Shown here: one piece after another, positions 24,725 through 36,300 of the stretch
Layout: each line of letters starts with the position of its first letter
Numbering within the stretch: position 1 is the stretch's first letter
Origin: Jaltomata sinuosa
Taxonomy: Eukaryota > Streptophyta > Magnoliopsida > Solanales > Solanaceae
Direction of reading: 5' to 3'
NCBI GenBank assembly: GCA_003996215.1
Contig: QJPP01000048.1
Location: 491,001 to 555,000, forward strand
Length of the DNA stretch: 64,000 nt
The notes under the pieces: generated by a model
The model's database searches: none
What the model saw: the letters and a program-made list of their open reading frames with translations, nothing else
Told to the model about the DNA's origin: nothing
Program-made: the position numbers and the translations under genes

Positions 24725-26730
24725 GGGACAACTACACAAATGCCTCTCAAAGAGAGTGCTTTGCATTTTTGCCCCCCATAAAAAAAGTCTTACAAAAATA
24801 GTCTTCCTTGTTTTTATATATAGAACAACTACTTTTTTGCCCCTCTATAGCTCAAATACTTTTAAACAACTCTCAATGCTCATTCGCCTCTCAAATTTTA
24901 TATTTATTTCTTTTTCTCTTTTTTATTTTTTTATTTTTATTTTTTCTTTTATCTTTTTTTTCAACCTTTAGTTTTCTTTTATTTTTTGTTTTATTCTTTC
25001 TTCTACGTTTTTCCTTTTTCTCAATCTTTATTTTTTTCCTTTTCTCCTCTCAATTCTATTTTTTTTTTTTTTTTTTTTTTTCTCAACCTTTATTTTTTGT
25101 TTTGTCTTTTTTTTTCTTCGTTTTTTTCTTTTTTTTTCTCTCAACTTCTATTTTTTAATTTTTTTTCTTTGATTTTTAATTTTTCTTTTCTCCTTTTTTA
25201 ATCATTTTTTTCGACCTTTATTTTTTTTATGAGATGTTTAATAACTTTTGCTTTAGAGGCAAGACTTAGCCCAAGGACTTCCAAACAACAAATTACTCCC
25301 CATGAGCAAGACTTGACACTAGTACATTGTGTCTTGATGTATGAGATGTTTTATAACACTTGCCTCAGAGGCAAGACTTAGCCCAAGGACCTCTCAAAAA
25401 ATACAAGTTACGCTCCATGGGCAAGAGTTCACACTACTTCATTGTGTCTTAATTTATGAGATACTCTATAACTCTTGCCTTAGAGGCAAGACTTAGCTCA
25501 AAGATTTTCAAACAACAAGTTATGTCCCACGAGCAAGACTTGACACTACCTCATTGTGTCTTGATTTATGAGACATTCTATGACTGTTGCCTTAGAGACA
25601 AGACTTAGCCCAAGGACTTTCAAACAACAAGTTACGCCCCATGGGCAAGAGTTGACACTACCACATTGTGCTTGATTTATGAGATGCTCTATAACGATTG
25701 CCTAAGAGGCAAGACTTAGCCCAAGGACTTCCAAATAACAAGTTACGCCCCATGGGCAAGAGTTGACACTACCACATTGTGTCTTGATTTATGCGATGCT
25801 CTATAACTCTTGCCTTAGAGGCAAGACTTAGCTCAAAGACTTTCAAACAACAAGTTACGCCCCATTGGCAAGAGTTGACACTAGCACATTGTGTCTTGAT
25901 CATGAGATTCTCTATAACGTTTGCCTTAGAGGCAAGACTTAGCCCAAGGGCCTCCCAAAAAATAAGTTATGTCCCATGGGCAGGAGTTAACACTACTTCA
26001 TTGTGTTTTAATTTATGAGATGCTCTATAACTTTTGCCTTAGAGGTAAGACTTAGCTCAAGAATTTCCAAACAACAAGTTATGTCCCACGAGCAAGACTT
26101 GACACTACCTCATTGTGTCTTGATTTATGAGATGTTCTATAATATTTGGCTTAGAGGCAAGGCTTGTTCCAAAGGACTTCCAAACAACAAAGCACGCCCT
26201 TAATTTTATTTCGATTTCAAAGAAAGAAGATCCTCTTTGCGGATTATCCAACTTTTTGTTTATTAGCAAAAAAATAATAGAGGTTAACAAAAAAGAAAAA
26301 AGAGAAGAAAAATGAGAAAAGGAAAAAAAAATTAAAAAAAAAGAAAAAAAAGAGAAAAAAAATAAAAGTTGAAAAAAAATAAAAGTTGAAAAAAAAGAAA
26401 AAAGAGAAAAAAAATAAAAGTTGAGAAAAAAAAGAACAAAAAAAAAGTTGAGAGAAAAAGAAAAAAGAAAAAAATAATAAAAATAAAGATTGAGAAAAAA
26501 GAAAACGAGAATTTTAAAAAAAATTGAGAAAAAATAAAAAAAAAAGATAAAAGAAAAAGGAAAAATGAAAATTAAAAGTTGAGAGATGAACATGGAGAGT
26601 TGTGGTGTAGAAGGGCAAAAATGTATTTGTTCTATACATAAAAAGGAAGGAAAAATATTTTTTAAAGACTTTTCTTATGGAGGGCAAAAATTGAAGACCA
26701 CTCACTTTTGGGACACCATGTAATTTCCTA
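24725..26730. mobile_element. Foldback transposon with tandem-repeat core
   Basis: A 2006-bp element flanked by a perfect 9-bp duplication gttagcttg (24716-24724, 26731-26739). Its ends are long imperfect inverted repeats: about 500 bp of T-rich sequence on the left (shared motifs catttttgccc, ccataa, aaagtctt, tatagaacaa) mirrored by A-rich sequence on the right. Between them lies the array at 25227-26190. Long reading frames in the T-rich arms are low-complexity artefacts. There is no transposase. Structure and 9-bp duplication fit plant foldback/Mutator-like elements such as the SoFT elements described in Solanaceae. Confidence 0.8.
25227..26190. repeat. Tandem array, nine units of about 112 bp
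   Basis: Units begin at the recurring atgagatg(c/t)tctataac motif near 25227, 25337, 25455, 25567, 25677, 25790, 25901, 26014 and 26126 (last unit partial). Each carries a 7-bp-arm palindrome (ttgcctTAGaggcaa), then acttagcccaagg, aaacaacaagtta, ccccatgggcaaga and cattgtgtcttgat. Units are diverged by substitutions and small indels. The array is the core of the foldback element. Confidence 0.88.
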
Positions 26731-26739
26731 GTTAGCTTG

Positions 26740-27367
26740 TCCTTCTTCTAAATCCTTCTTCTAAATCATGTCTATAATGTATAAATACAACCATTATGTG
26801 GTGTTGGTAAAAAACCTCAGCATCTTTCGAGGATTTTTAGGTTGTGGAAACAAGGCAATGCATATGCTTAGTGAAGATTTCGGAAGACCGATGACACAAG
26901 TCATTATTGCTGCAGATCCGCTTCCCCTGAGGAGAACCTCATAAATCTCCTAACTAATATCTTCGGTTAAATACAATAATGCAACAACACTATTCACCTC
27001 ATATATAGTTACTATAGTTGCATACAAATATCTTATGTTTGATGAGCAAGAAAATATTGTCTCACGAGCATCAATATGAGCTGGAGGGGAGCATGAGTGG
27101 GGGATGGAGGACGAGGGTAGGGGCGGGGGAGTGAAAGTGTAGGATTTCCATAGTATACCTCTGTCCTACGACATGTGCTGCGACAACCTTTACCAAGTCC
27201 GAATGGTTGTTGACCACCAGATCTGAGTGTAGATAGTTAATTTTAGAATATAAAAAATGTATCCAAAAGTGAGTCATTTTTCAAGGGTGTTTAAACAACC
27301 ACCTCACATATATAGTTCTAACAAAATTTGTTACTCCTTCTTTACTATATTGATCCGACTGCAAATT
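26740..27367. other. 3' flank of gene 3
   Basis: Unique-looking sequence between the foldback element and the stop codon of gene 3. It includes a G-rich patch at about 27080-27135. No gene recognised. Confidence 0.35.
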
Positions 27368-30300
27368 TTAAGCGGATGTGGAGGAAGAACAATCTCTTCC
27401 TTTAAGATTGGCAAGTGTTTGACTTTGGAGCATCTCGTTGTACTTGTCTCTTAACCCTTGAAACTTGAAAACATCATCGTCATCATCACAGAATCTTGAT
27501 TCCAGGTTATTAAACTCAGGAAGATCAATATGATCTTCAAGAATTCTGACTACTGCAGACATAGTTGGCCTAACTGCTGGAGATGGATTGATACATAGCA
27601 AAGCTACATTTATCATCCTTAGAGCCTCATCCTTGTTCAAATCTGAACCCAATGTTTCATCTACTAGTTCCATCAATTTTCCTTGCCTTTGTAGATCAAG
27701 GGCCTGAAAACAAACAAACGAAATGCAAGACATGTGTGATGTGCATTTTGGTTGCAGTTTGACGTATTTTGGTTACACTAGTTGACATGTTTTAACCTAA
27801 TAGTTTGACGAGTCATTACAACCAATTTAAACATGGGCGAGTTGAGCTGGTTACCGTAAAATGGTTTGATTTTGCTACCTCTGGTTTGAATTAAAATGGG
27901 GAATTGTGATTCCTTACCCAATCTAGAAGGCAGACAAATTCCTGATTGGGGCAATATGTCATATTGTTCTTCCCAGCAGCAATCTCTAACGCAACAACTC
28001 CAAAGCTGTAGACATCTGCTTTGTAGGTCAAGTTGCCCCACAGTGCATATTCAGGCGCCATATAACCTCTGCAGAATAAAGTAAGAACTTTATATTCATG
28101 GAAACTGTTGAAGTATTCAGACATTCACTATTATTAGTTCTTTTTAATTTAGTATTCTAGTTCTGAAATTTATAGGAGTTTATTCAGTACTCTAGTTGAG
28201 ACAGAATAGGAGTCTTTCAGGCTTCAGCTATTTATTTCTATGACCTAAATGAATAAAACAAGCAGAATTTTTTGGTTCTCGTATTTTTTCTTTCTTTTCT
28301 GTAGAAACAACAAAAACTACTAGGGTAAAAGACATAGATGTTCAATTCGCAATTAAAGTTTCTGAAAGTGGCATCAGCTCCATGCATGAAATTTCAGAAT
28401 GCCAAGAATGATAGATTGTGATGAAATATAAGATTTAAAGGGGATACATTTCTATCCAAAAAAATAGAATCAACGCGATCAGCACTAGGAATATGATTAA
28501 GCATCTGAAAGTGCCTTCTTTAAGGGCAGTCAGGCCATTATGTACTAGTGTTTCTAACTTCACCACTGTTTCTTGGTTAAGAATGTGAGTACATAAAAAA
28601 CTATGGAAAGTTTCCCGATATAAGATATCAAAAATCCAAGAAAGAGAAATAGTAAGGGTTCTAGCAATCTAAAATGTATATATGGTGCACAGAAGAGAAC
28701 AGCACACAGACCTATATCAATTTTCATTGCAAGGTTCTGATGTCACTTCAGAAAGTTATGATATGTGGTATTTCCCTTTGTGGTCATCAATAATAGATAT
28801 AATTTTTCTCGAAATAACAGAAAAAACATAGGCATGATTCATGAATGAGAGACTTGTCAGAAAGCTCACATGGTTCCAGCTACTCTAGTGCTGATATGTG
28901 TGTTATCCTCATCATCAAGTTTGGCCAGACCAAAGTCAGAGATCTTTGGATTCAGTTTCTTGTCAAGAAGTACATTTGTTGGTTTGATGTCCCTATGAAC
29001 AACTTTTAATGATGATTCTTCGTGTAGGAAAGCTAAGCCTTTTGCTATCCCAATGCAGATCTTTTGCCTGGTTGGCCAATCTATTTTGAGCCGATGTTCT
29101 TCTGGACCTGCATTTTGGTGTGAACTAAATATCTATGTTGACTTCATTCTGAACTCTTTCATTAATTACGAAAGAGAAATCTTTGTTTCTTGTTTCATTT
29201 AAAGTTGTTTCTGTTTGACTTATAACTAAACCAATGAACAAATGATAACAAATTACCAAATAAAGCATGGGCAAGGCTATTGTTCTCCAAGTACTCATAC
29301 ACCAGTAGCAGTTGATTTCCTTCAGCACAACATCCATATAGTCTGACAAGATTTGGGTGCTGTAAACCAGAGATCATACCTATCTCATTTACGAACTCAC
29401 GGTTCCCTTGTTTCGATTTGGATGAAAGCTGCTTAACAGCAATAACAGTACCATCTGATAGTGTACCCTGTTTATTAACAAAAAAAATAGAAAGAAACAA
29501 CAGGTCATGAGACTGTCTTACGTAGCATCCATTTCTACATTTTGTAGTTAAGAGAAAGGGGATATAGGTATTGGTTTGTAGGGCTGCACGTAGAGTTGGA
29601 CCTATAGTTTTGAATATCGCTTCAATTGAACCCACTTTTTTTATAGGAGTTAAAAAAAAAAAAAAAGTGGGTTCAATTGAAGCGATATTCAAAACTATAG
29701 GTCCAACCCACTTTTTTAACTTATACCATAGATATATGTGAAAAATCTTGAAAATTATTACAATTCAAGTTTTGAACTAATAATTTCGAAGAAGTCAGAA
29801 CCTTGAACCATTAAGCTTAAATCATTAATACGCATCTGGTGCCATGTGTACAAGGACTTGGATAGCGTAGAGAAAGAAAGAGTAGAAATCTTGTGAAAGG
29901 TCAGCTTGAGATGTACCTTGTAGACAGAGCCAAAACCACCTTCTCCGATTTTGTTTGCAGCCTCAAAATTATTTGTGGCAGCTTTGATTTGTCTGATGGT
30001 AAATACACTAGTCAGTAGATCCAGTCCTCTTAATTCTGTGCATTTATAGAAAACGAAAACATTAAAAAGGTGCAACGCTTCCATATATGTAAAATCATGC
30101 AATATGAAATGCATATATCCATAACATTTCCTGTTTTCAAAATCCATCATTTTCATGTTGATAACAACTTTAGGAAAAAGCTACTTGGATGTAGCATCAC
30201 CTTCTTCCTTTGATATCCGTTTTCTGCTTCTCCTCCAAGCAACAAACAATATTGTGAAAATGAGAAGTAATGAGGACGCCACTGCTCCAGCTATGATGGG

Positions 30301-33300
30301 AACCATCTTTTTGTGATTTGAAGAGAGCTTGAAATCTAGATGTAGAAAAACGAAGAGCAAGAGTGTAAAATCCACTTGCATTTGTTTGTATGCTTTTAAT
30401 CTTAAAGTGATTGAGGAAAAGATGAAGTCTTCTGTTTAGGCTTTCTGAGAATAACTAACTACATTTGGAAACAATATTATAATTTCATTATGCATAAGTT
30501 CACCAATATTACAGTGTGTCTAAGGGAACTTGTTTGTGAAAGAGAAAGAAGTGAACAGAAGGGGGGATAGTAGTGTTACTAGCTTCGAAAGAGATGGCAG
30601 AAATTAAAGGGCCATAGTTTCCTCTTCTAGGGACAGCTGTTGTTCCTTTCCCGGCATACTGAAAGCGCACTTCTAGAACGCCATCTTCTACAACTGCATT
30701 GAACTTTAGTTTCAAAGCTTTATCAACTCCTCCAGCATCAGTTCTAATATCAAAATCTTTGAGCTTCCTCTCACCCTGCGTTCAGTTTAAATAGTGAGCA
30801 AACTGCACCTAAATCTTGATTTAATGCTCAGATGAATGTTAATTGACCTGAATATAGATATCAAACATCCGTTTTCCAAGAGCTTGGAATGATCGGTTAT
30901 CTCTTATAACTATCTCAGCAAAGTGCAGTTTCACAATGTAGTTTCCATTTGCTAAGCAACGTCCATAGTAAGTCAGAGATAAAGCTGATAGCCGAGCTGT
31001 CATGTACAGTTCCGAGTCATCTCCCTTAATAGCAGATATATTGGTCGCCTTGTAGTTGTCAATTGTCATGGGAACACCCAAGAAGTTACCGGTATTGCTG
31101 GCTCCCCAGCTCTCTTTTGAGTAAAAGAATTTTGCAGCACCGGCTGAATTTTCATCTGCTTCATAAGTGGTGTCCCCTATTTTCATACTCTCCCCACCAC
31201 AATTTATGTGTACTGCAGACCAATCTGCATATAATTGAAACAAATGATCAAACTTTTGCCTCTATGAAATATGACAGACACATTGTCAAGGGTTCTTCTT
31301 CTCCATTGAACAAGAAATTGATGAAGTACTGTATAACTGAAACTTATTGAAACAAAATCTTAGATAGAGAGAAAATGAATCATAGCCTTGTAGAAGGATA
31401 GACTTACTCTTTGAACAAGGATAACTTGACAAGCATTTCCCAAGTTCTCTGCATCAAGTAAGAAGGGTCAGAAGGCATGAACCAATTGATAATTCTCTAA
31501 TAGAATGATTATGCATCTAGTTTCATGTAAGACAAGTTAAAGACTTACGACTTTTTGGTTGTGTTATAGCTTCTGAACAAGTTTCTGATAAGAAGAAGGA
31601 AATTCTGCTTAGAAATAACAACCATCTGGTGCCTCAATAAAAAAATGAGCAGGAAGAAGGCATAAGGTTCAAGGACCATACACGGTTTCCTGACAAGAAG
31701 TTGGCTCAGAACTCTCACTGAAGTTGTTGTAAGACAGGTCCACACTGCAAATAAGGTTTTCTGAAATACTTAGTATTTTCCCAGTACTATCAAAATAATG
31801 AGAGGAGATGGGACATTTGTGCTTTTCGATTGCGGGATGCAAACGTCAATATAATAGCGGCAGATAACAACTTTTTGATAATCCAAATTAAATTAAATTT
31901 CCCAAACTCAATAGGTCTAATGTTTTGAAGCTCTTCATGTTGCTCTTAATCTTCTTGATCACAGGTCAGAAAGGTGAGCTTATCCTTTTCATGACAATCT
32001 AAGTCTGTAATCAATAAAAAGTTATCAGAAGTGACTTTGGAATGCTTAGCTATCTCTCTCTCCAATTCACAATTTTCCTCCTGCATATTCTGATCTTAAC
32101 TAAGAGCTAGATTTTGTATTTTAAATACATTTAGGACAGATTACTCTCTGCTTTTTGCTAAAACAGATACAATCCTGTTTAAGCTCTCTTGAACTCTATG
32201 AAAATAAAAGTAGGGCAGGGGAAGCATGATGGGTGAAGCATAGCTATCACAGCCCAAAGTCCATGGCACGTACTGCCATCTTTGGCCTAAAAGTCCTTTT
32301 CTGAAAAGCACTTTTGTGAAAATACATTTAGAAACACTTTTAAAAAGTTCGGTCAAATACTAAGGGGGTATTTGGCCATGAAAATTGTGAGTATTTGAAT
32401 AAAAAAAGTAGTTTTTGTTTTCAAAGTGAAAAATGATATTTGAAAATTGGAATTGTGTTTGTCCGTGAATACAAATTGGAGTGGTTTTTGAATTTTTGTG
32501 AGTAATTTGGAGAGCAAAAAGTGAAAACTTTTTGGTGTTTTCCAAATTCCGGAATTGTATGGTCAAATGTGTTTTTCAGAGTTCAACTCTAGAAAAAAGT
32601 AAATAAAATTCATGGTCAAATGCCCCCTAATTGCTTCTCGAAAGTACTTTCTTAAATTTATTGGTCAAACACAAGTTACTTCTCATCAAAAGTACTTTTT
32701 TGAAAAGCACTTTCTAAAATAATCTAATTTTAGAAATTTGGGCAAACAAGAAGTCAATTATATTCTAGGATTGCGCTACAAACCAATTACTCTTCAAGAA
32801 AAGAAGAAACTACAATATGTAATCAAGTTATACATATCGCTTCAACCGGAAAACTATGTGCCCTGTGTAAGAATTTAGTCATTTCCAAGAAACTTAATAA
32901 AACTTTTTACAATGAATTTTCTTTTGTACAAAAAAAATGAAGAAATATCATTTACCAAGGTATCTTGACAAATAATTATATTAACCAGTGATCAATATTT
33001 TAAGTACGGAAAGACAAGTTATATTTAACAGGAAACAGATTCTTGGACTTGTCAAAATAAAGGCAACAAATCAAACTAGAATGTAAAGGCAAAGAACTAG
33101 ATTATTGCAAAAGCAAGGAACTAACCTACAAACCAAGTATGCAAAAATTTAATATATACTGTAAGATTTTAAATAAAAATATACATAATGTGAGTAACTA
33201 TAATTTGTTGGTTATTTTTTATGATTTGATTCGTTCTGTATGGTTCCATTTCTCCATTTCCCGTGAACAACCCTAGTCATATGCACCTCTTTTTTAGAAG

Positions 33301-36300
33301 CTTACCAACCTAGAATCCTATTAGTTCTCTCTTTGACCACCCTTTATCCTAGCCTCAAAGGCATACATACTAGGGGGTAGTGACCATAGCTCATTTGTTA
33401 AGTCACCTCTATAGCTTGTAAAGTTTGGAGAATGATCTTACTCTTATTATCCAATCAAATTCCAATACAGATCCTAGTTGACAAGTTTGCTAATGCATCT
33501 CAACAAAGAAATACGAGTTAGTGTAACATTGGCATGACAAAATCAACAAGTCAGAGTTGCACAAAAAGAAGTTCTCTAAGGGATACTATGTGTATGCAAA
33601 ATTGACATTTGTGGTTATATGCTTATGGAATCTTAAGTTCATAAGTTATAATTGGATCTGGAAATCTTATAGGCATGAGTAGATTTACATGCAAACCATG
33701 CTAATCAAAAGTAAACTCACTATTTGATATTCCGACTTCTGATCCAATCTTGAATTTTCCCAGAAAGTCTATTGCTTGTCAGGTACCTTGCAAAGGAAAA
33801 TCTTTAATTCAACTGGAGAAAGCAATTTTCAACAACAAACTTCAAAATAAAGGAATAAAGTTCAAAACAATGTATAAATGTCGGACACTAAAGTTTCTTT
33901 GGCAGTAAACATATTTGAAGCCACAGCACTTTGGCTATCCATGCCTCGGGTTTAAATCCACAAACCTGAGACATAGGCACGCACACTAAAAGAAGAATCT
34001 TGAGTATGTATGACATGTTACATCCCTATATTCTCTCACTTACAAGAGCTCCAGCTTATCCAGGCCCTCCAGATTCGGAATCTGACCCTCAAGTCTGTTG
34101 AAGCTTAGATCTCTGCAGCAAAAGAAAACCATAGTCAAGCCAGAAGCAATACTCTACCAACTTGAGACCTGTGACTTAAATACAAATGATAACATATTCT
34201 TCTGAATTTCTCCTGATGTATTGACATCAACTTCATTTAGGAGTATTATTTTTGCTGCATAAGCGTGAAGTCAATGATTAGTGAGAATTACAAAACTGTG
34301 GATTTAGTTTAAGAGGAAATGCAAGACTAACTTCTAGAATTCAGAGTCAATACAAAGTAGTGTCTGTGATGATCAGTCTAAATAATTCGAAGGAGTTCTT
34401 ACCTTACCATATAGTAACACTACCGGTTCAAATTATCAATTTTGTCTCACGATATTTTTCAGCAGTAATAAACAGAACTACTTAAGTAAACTTTTGTATT
34501 CCCTTACCCTTAGGATGGAAAAAGAAAATAAGAACAAAGAAAGAGACACATCCACCTCAGTTTTCTTTTGCATTGTTGGTTTTTAAAAGATGGTGTAGCA
34601 AAAATTAGGGGCTTTAAATAGCCAACTTGAAGAAAGAAAATCTGCATATTTAAATATAAAAGAACTAAAATTTCTCAACAAACTAATCTATCCAATAGAA
34701 ATTTAGAATTCAAAAAAATAGATTCATACTAAACCTAAGAAACTTATTATGCTAAAAAGAAAATTACTGCACAAAACTGCACAAACTGAAAGCAATTTTC
34801 AACAAGCATAAAGTCGAGCCAAAAAGTTCATCAATACTCATTCTCGAAGTCTTGCCCTTAACAAGAAGAGATCTCTCTCAACATACCCAGTTTTTGTCAG
34901 GCAATGTTGAGATAGTAGAAACCATGCATATACCCTGTCATCGAAGGCTCACAAATGTTGGAGTTACTCTAGAAGGGTTGTATTTGCTGAAACAGAATTT
35001 CTGGGTCTTAATTATTTTTAAGTTCTTTCTTTTCCCTTTTCCTCTTGGACAAGTTCTCTTGTATATGGTCTTCATAAAAGAACTACCAAAGACATTCACA
35101 TTAGTTAAGACTCAATTCCAACAACCCCTCCTTCTGTCTCCTGGCCTAAAAGATGGATAGAATTCCCGAGACAATAAAAGAGAAAGACATGCATAATGGC
35201 ATACATGTCTGTTAAATACAACTGCATACAAAAGGGAGAAAGAAAAGGATATCAAAAGAGAAAGAAAATAAAATCAGAGTGAAGGTAGGCGGCAGGCTTA
35301 CAGATACTTCAATTGAGGCATATTAGCTATGTAAGGAGGAATCTTCCCTGATATATTGCAGTTCCGCAACATCCTGCAATTAAAAAGTAGTTTCAGAAGG
35401 GAAAAGAAACACTTTTCATCAATTAGGGAAACTAGTGGAACCAATAATGCATAAATCAAAATTTCAAGAGAATTACTGACAATGTAATTAGGCCTGTCAT
35501 GTTCTCAAGCGGTGGAAATTCTGAAGCACTTCCAGTCAAGTCACTGATTCTTCTGTACAGACATCTTATTAGGATCAAATTCTAACCAAATAAAAGGGAA
35601 CACCACAATAAGCAACTAAACAATGTATATTTCATAGAGAATAACTCACAATTCATTCAATCCATTCAAGACAGAAATGCTTGTAGATACAGGTCCTTCA
35701 AAACCAGAAGCTTGAATCTCTCTGTTAACCAAGCATCAAGTCTGATACAACTTAAATTTGCTTAGAATAAGAAGCTTTTATACATCAAATGGAGTGAAAA
35801 TGCTCACAATTGCTGAAGGTTTTTCAAAATCTCAAAGCTAGGAAGTTTTCCAGTGAAGTTGTTACCGCTCAGCCTACTGCATTGGTGCCAAGATGGAAAG
35901 GAAGAGAACTCAGACAAACAGGACAGCAATAGGACCTAGAGGAAATTATATCAAAAATTTATCCAGAGCTACTTACAGTTCTGTTAATTTTGTGAGTTTA
36001 TTGAGTTCCACTGGCAACTTACCTGTAAGATTATTAAAACTAAGAATGCTGCACAAAGCAAAAGGAAACTAACTTGTCAAGATATTTTGAAAGCATACAT
36101 TTCATCTAAAGGAGGTTAGTTAGGAAGGCCTTACAGACTCTGCAGATTAACCATATTTCTGAGTTCTTTTGGAACAGTTCCATTAAACTTGTTATTTTCC
36201 AAACTCCTGAAAATTTTGATGTCCAGCTCAATAAATGTTAAAATAAAGACTACTTATCCTTGTGAGTGATGCAAAAACCAAGAGAACATACATATAAGTT

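Noticed and set aside
24633..25201. Overlapping long frames rich in Phe/Leu/Ser
   Set aside because: They are translations of the T-rich arm of the foldback element; composition alone explains the open frames.
25227..26190. CRISPR-like array
   Set aside because: Regular repeats, but the units are contiguous with no unique spacers, in a plant foldback element.
26105..26593. Minus-strand 162-codon frame rich in Phe
   Set aside because: Mirror image of the same arm (A-rich on the plus strand), low complexity, no family features.
29595..29707. microRNA precursor
   Set aside because: A perfect 48-bp stem with no bulges is unlike an established plant miRNA precursor; a young inverted duplication fits better. 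Small-RNA data could change this.
34852..35160. 102-codon frame in intron 11 of gene 3
   Set aside because: No recognisable domain. The matching intron of gene 1 (about 4371-4592) holds only a partial, differently framed relative, so coding is not conserved.
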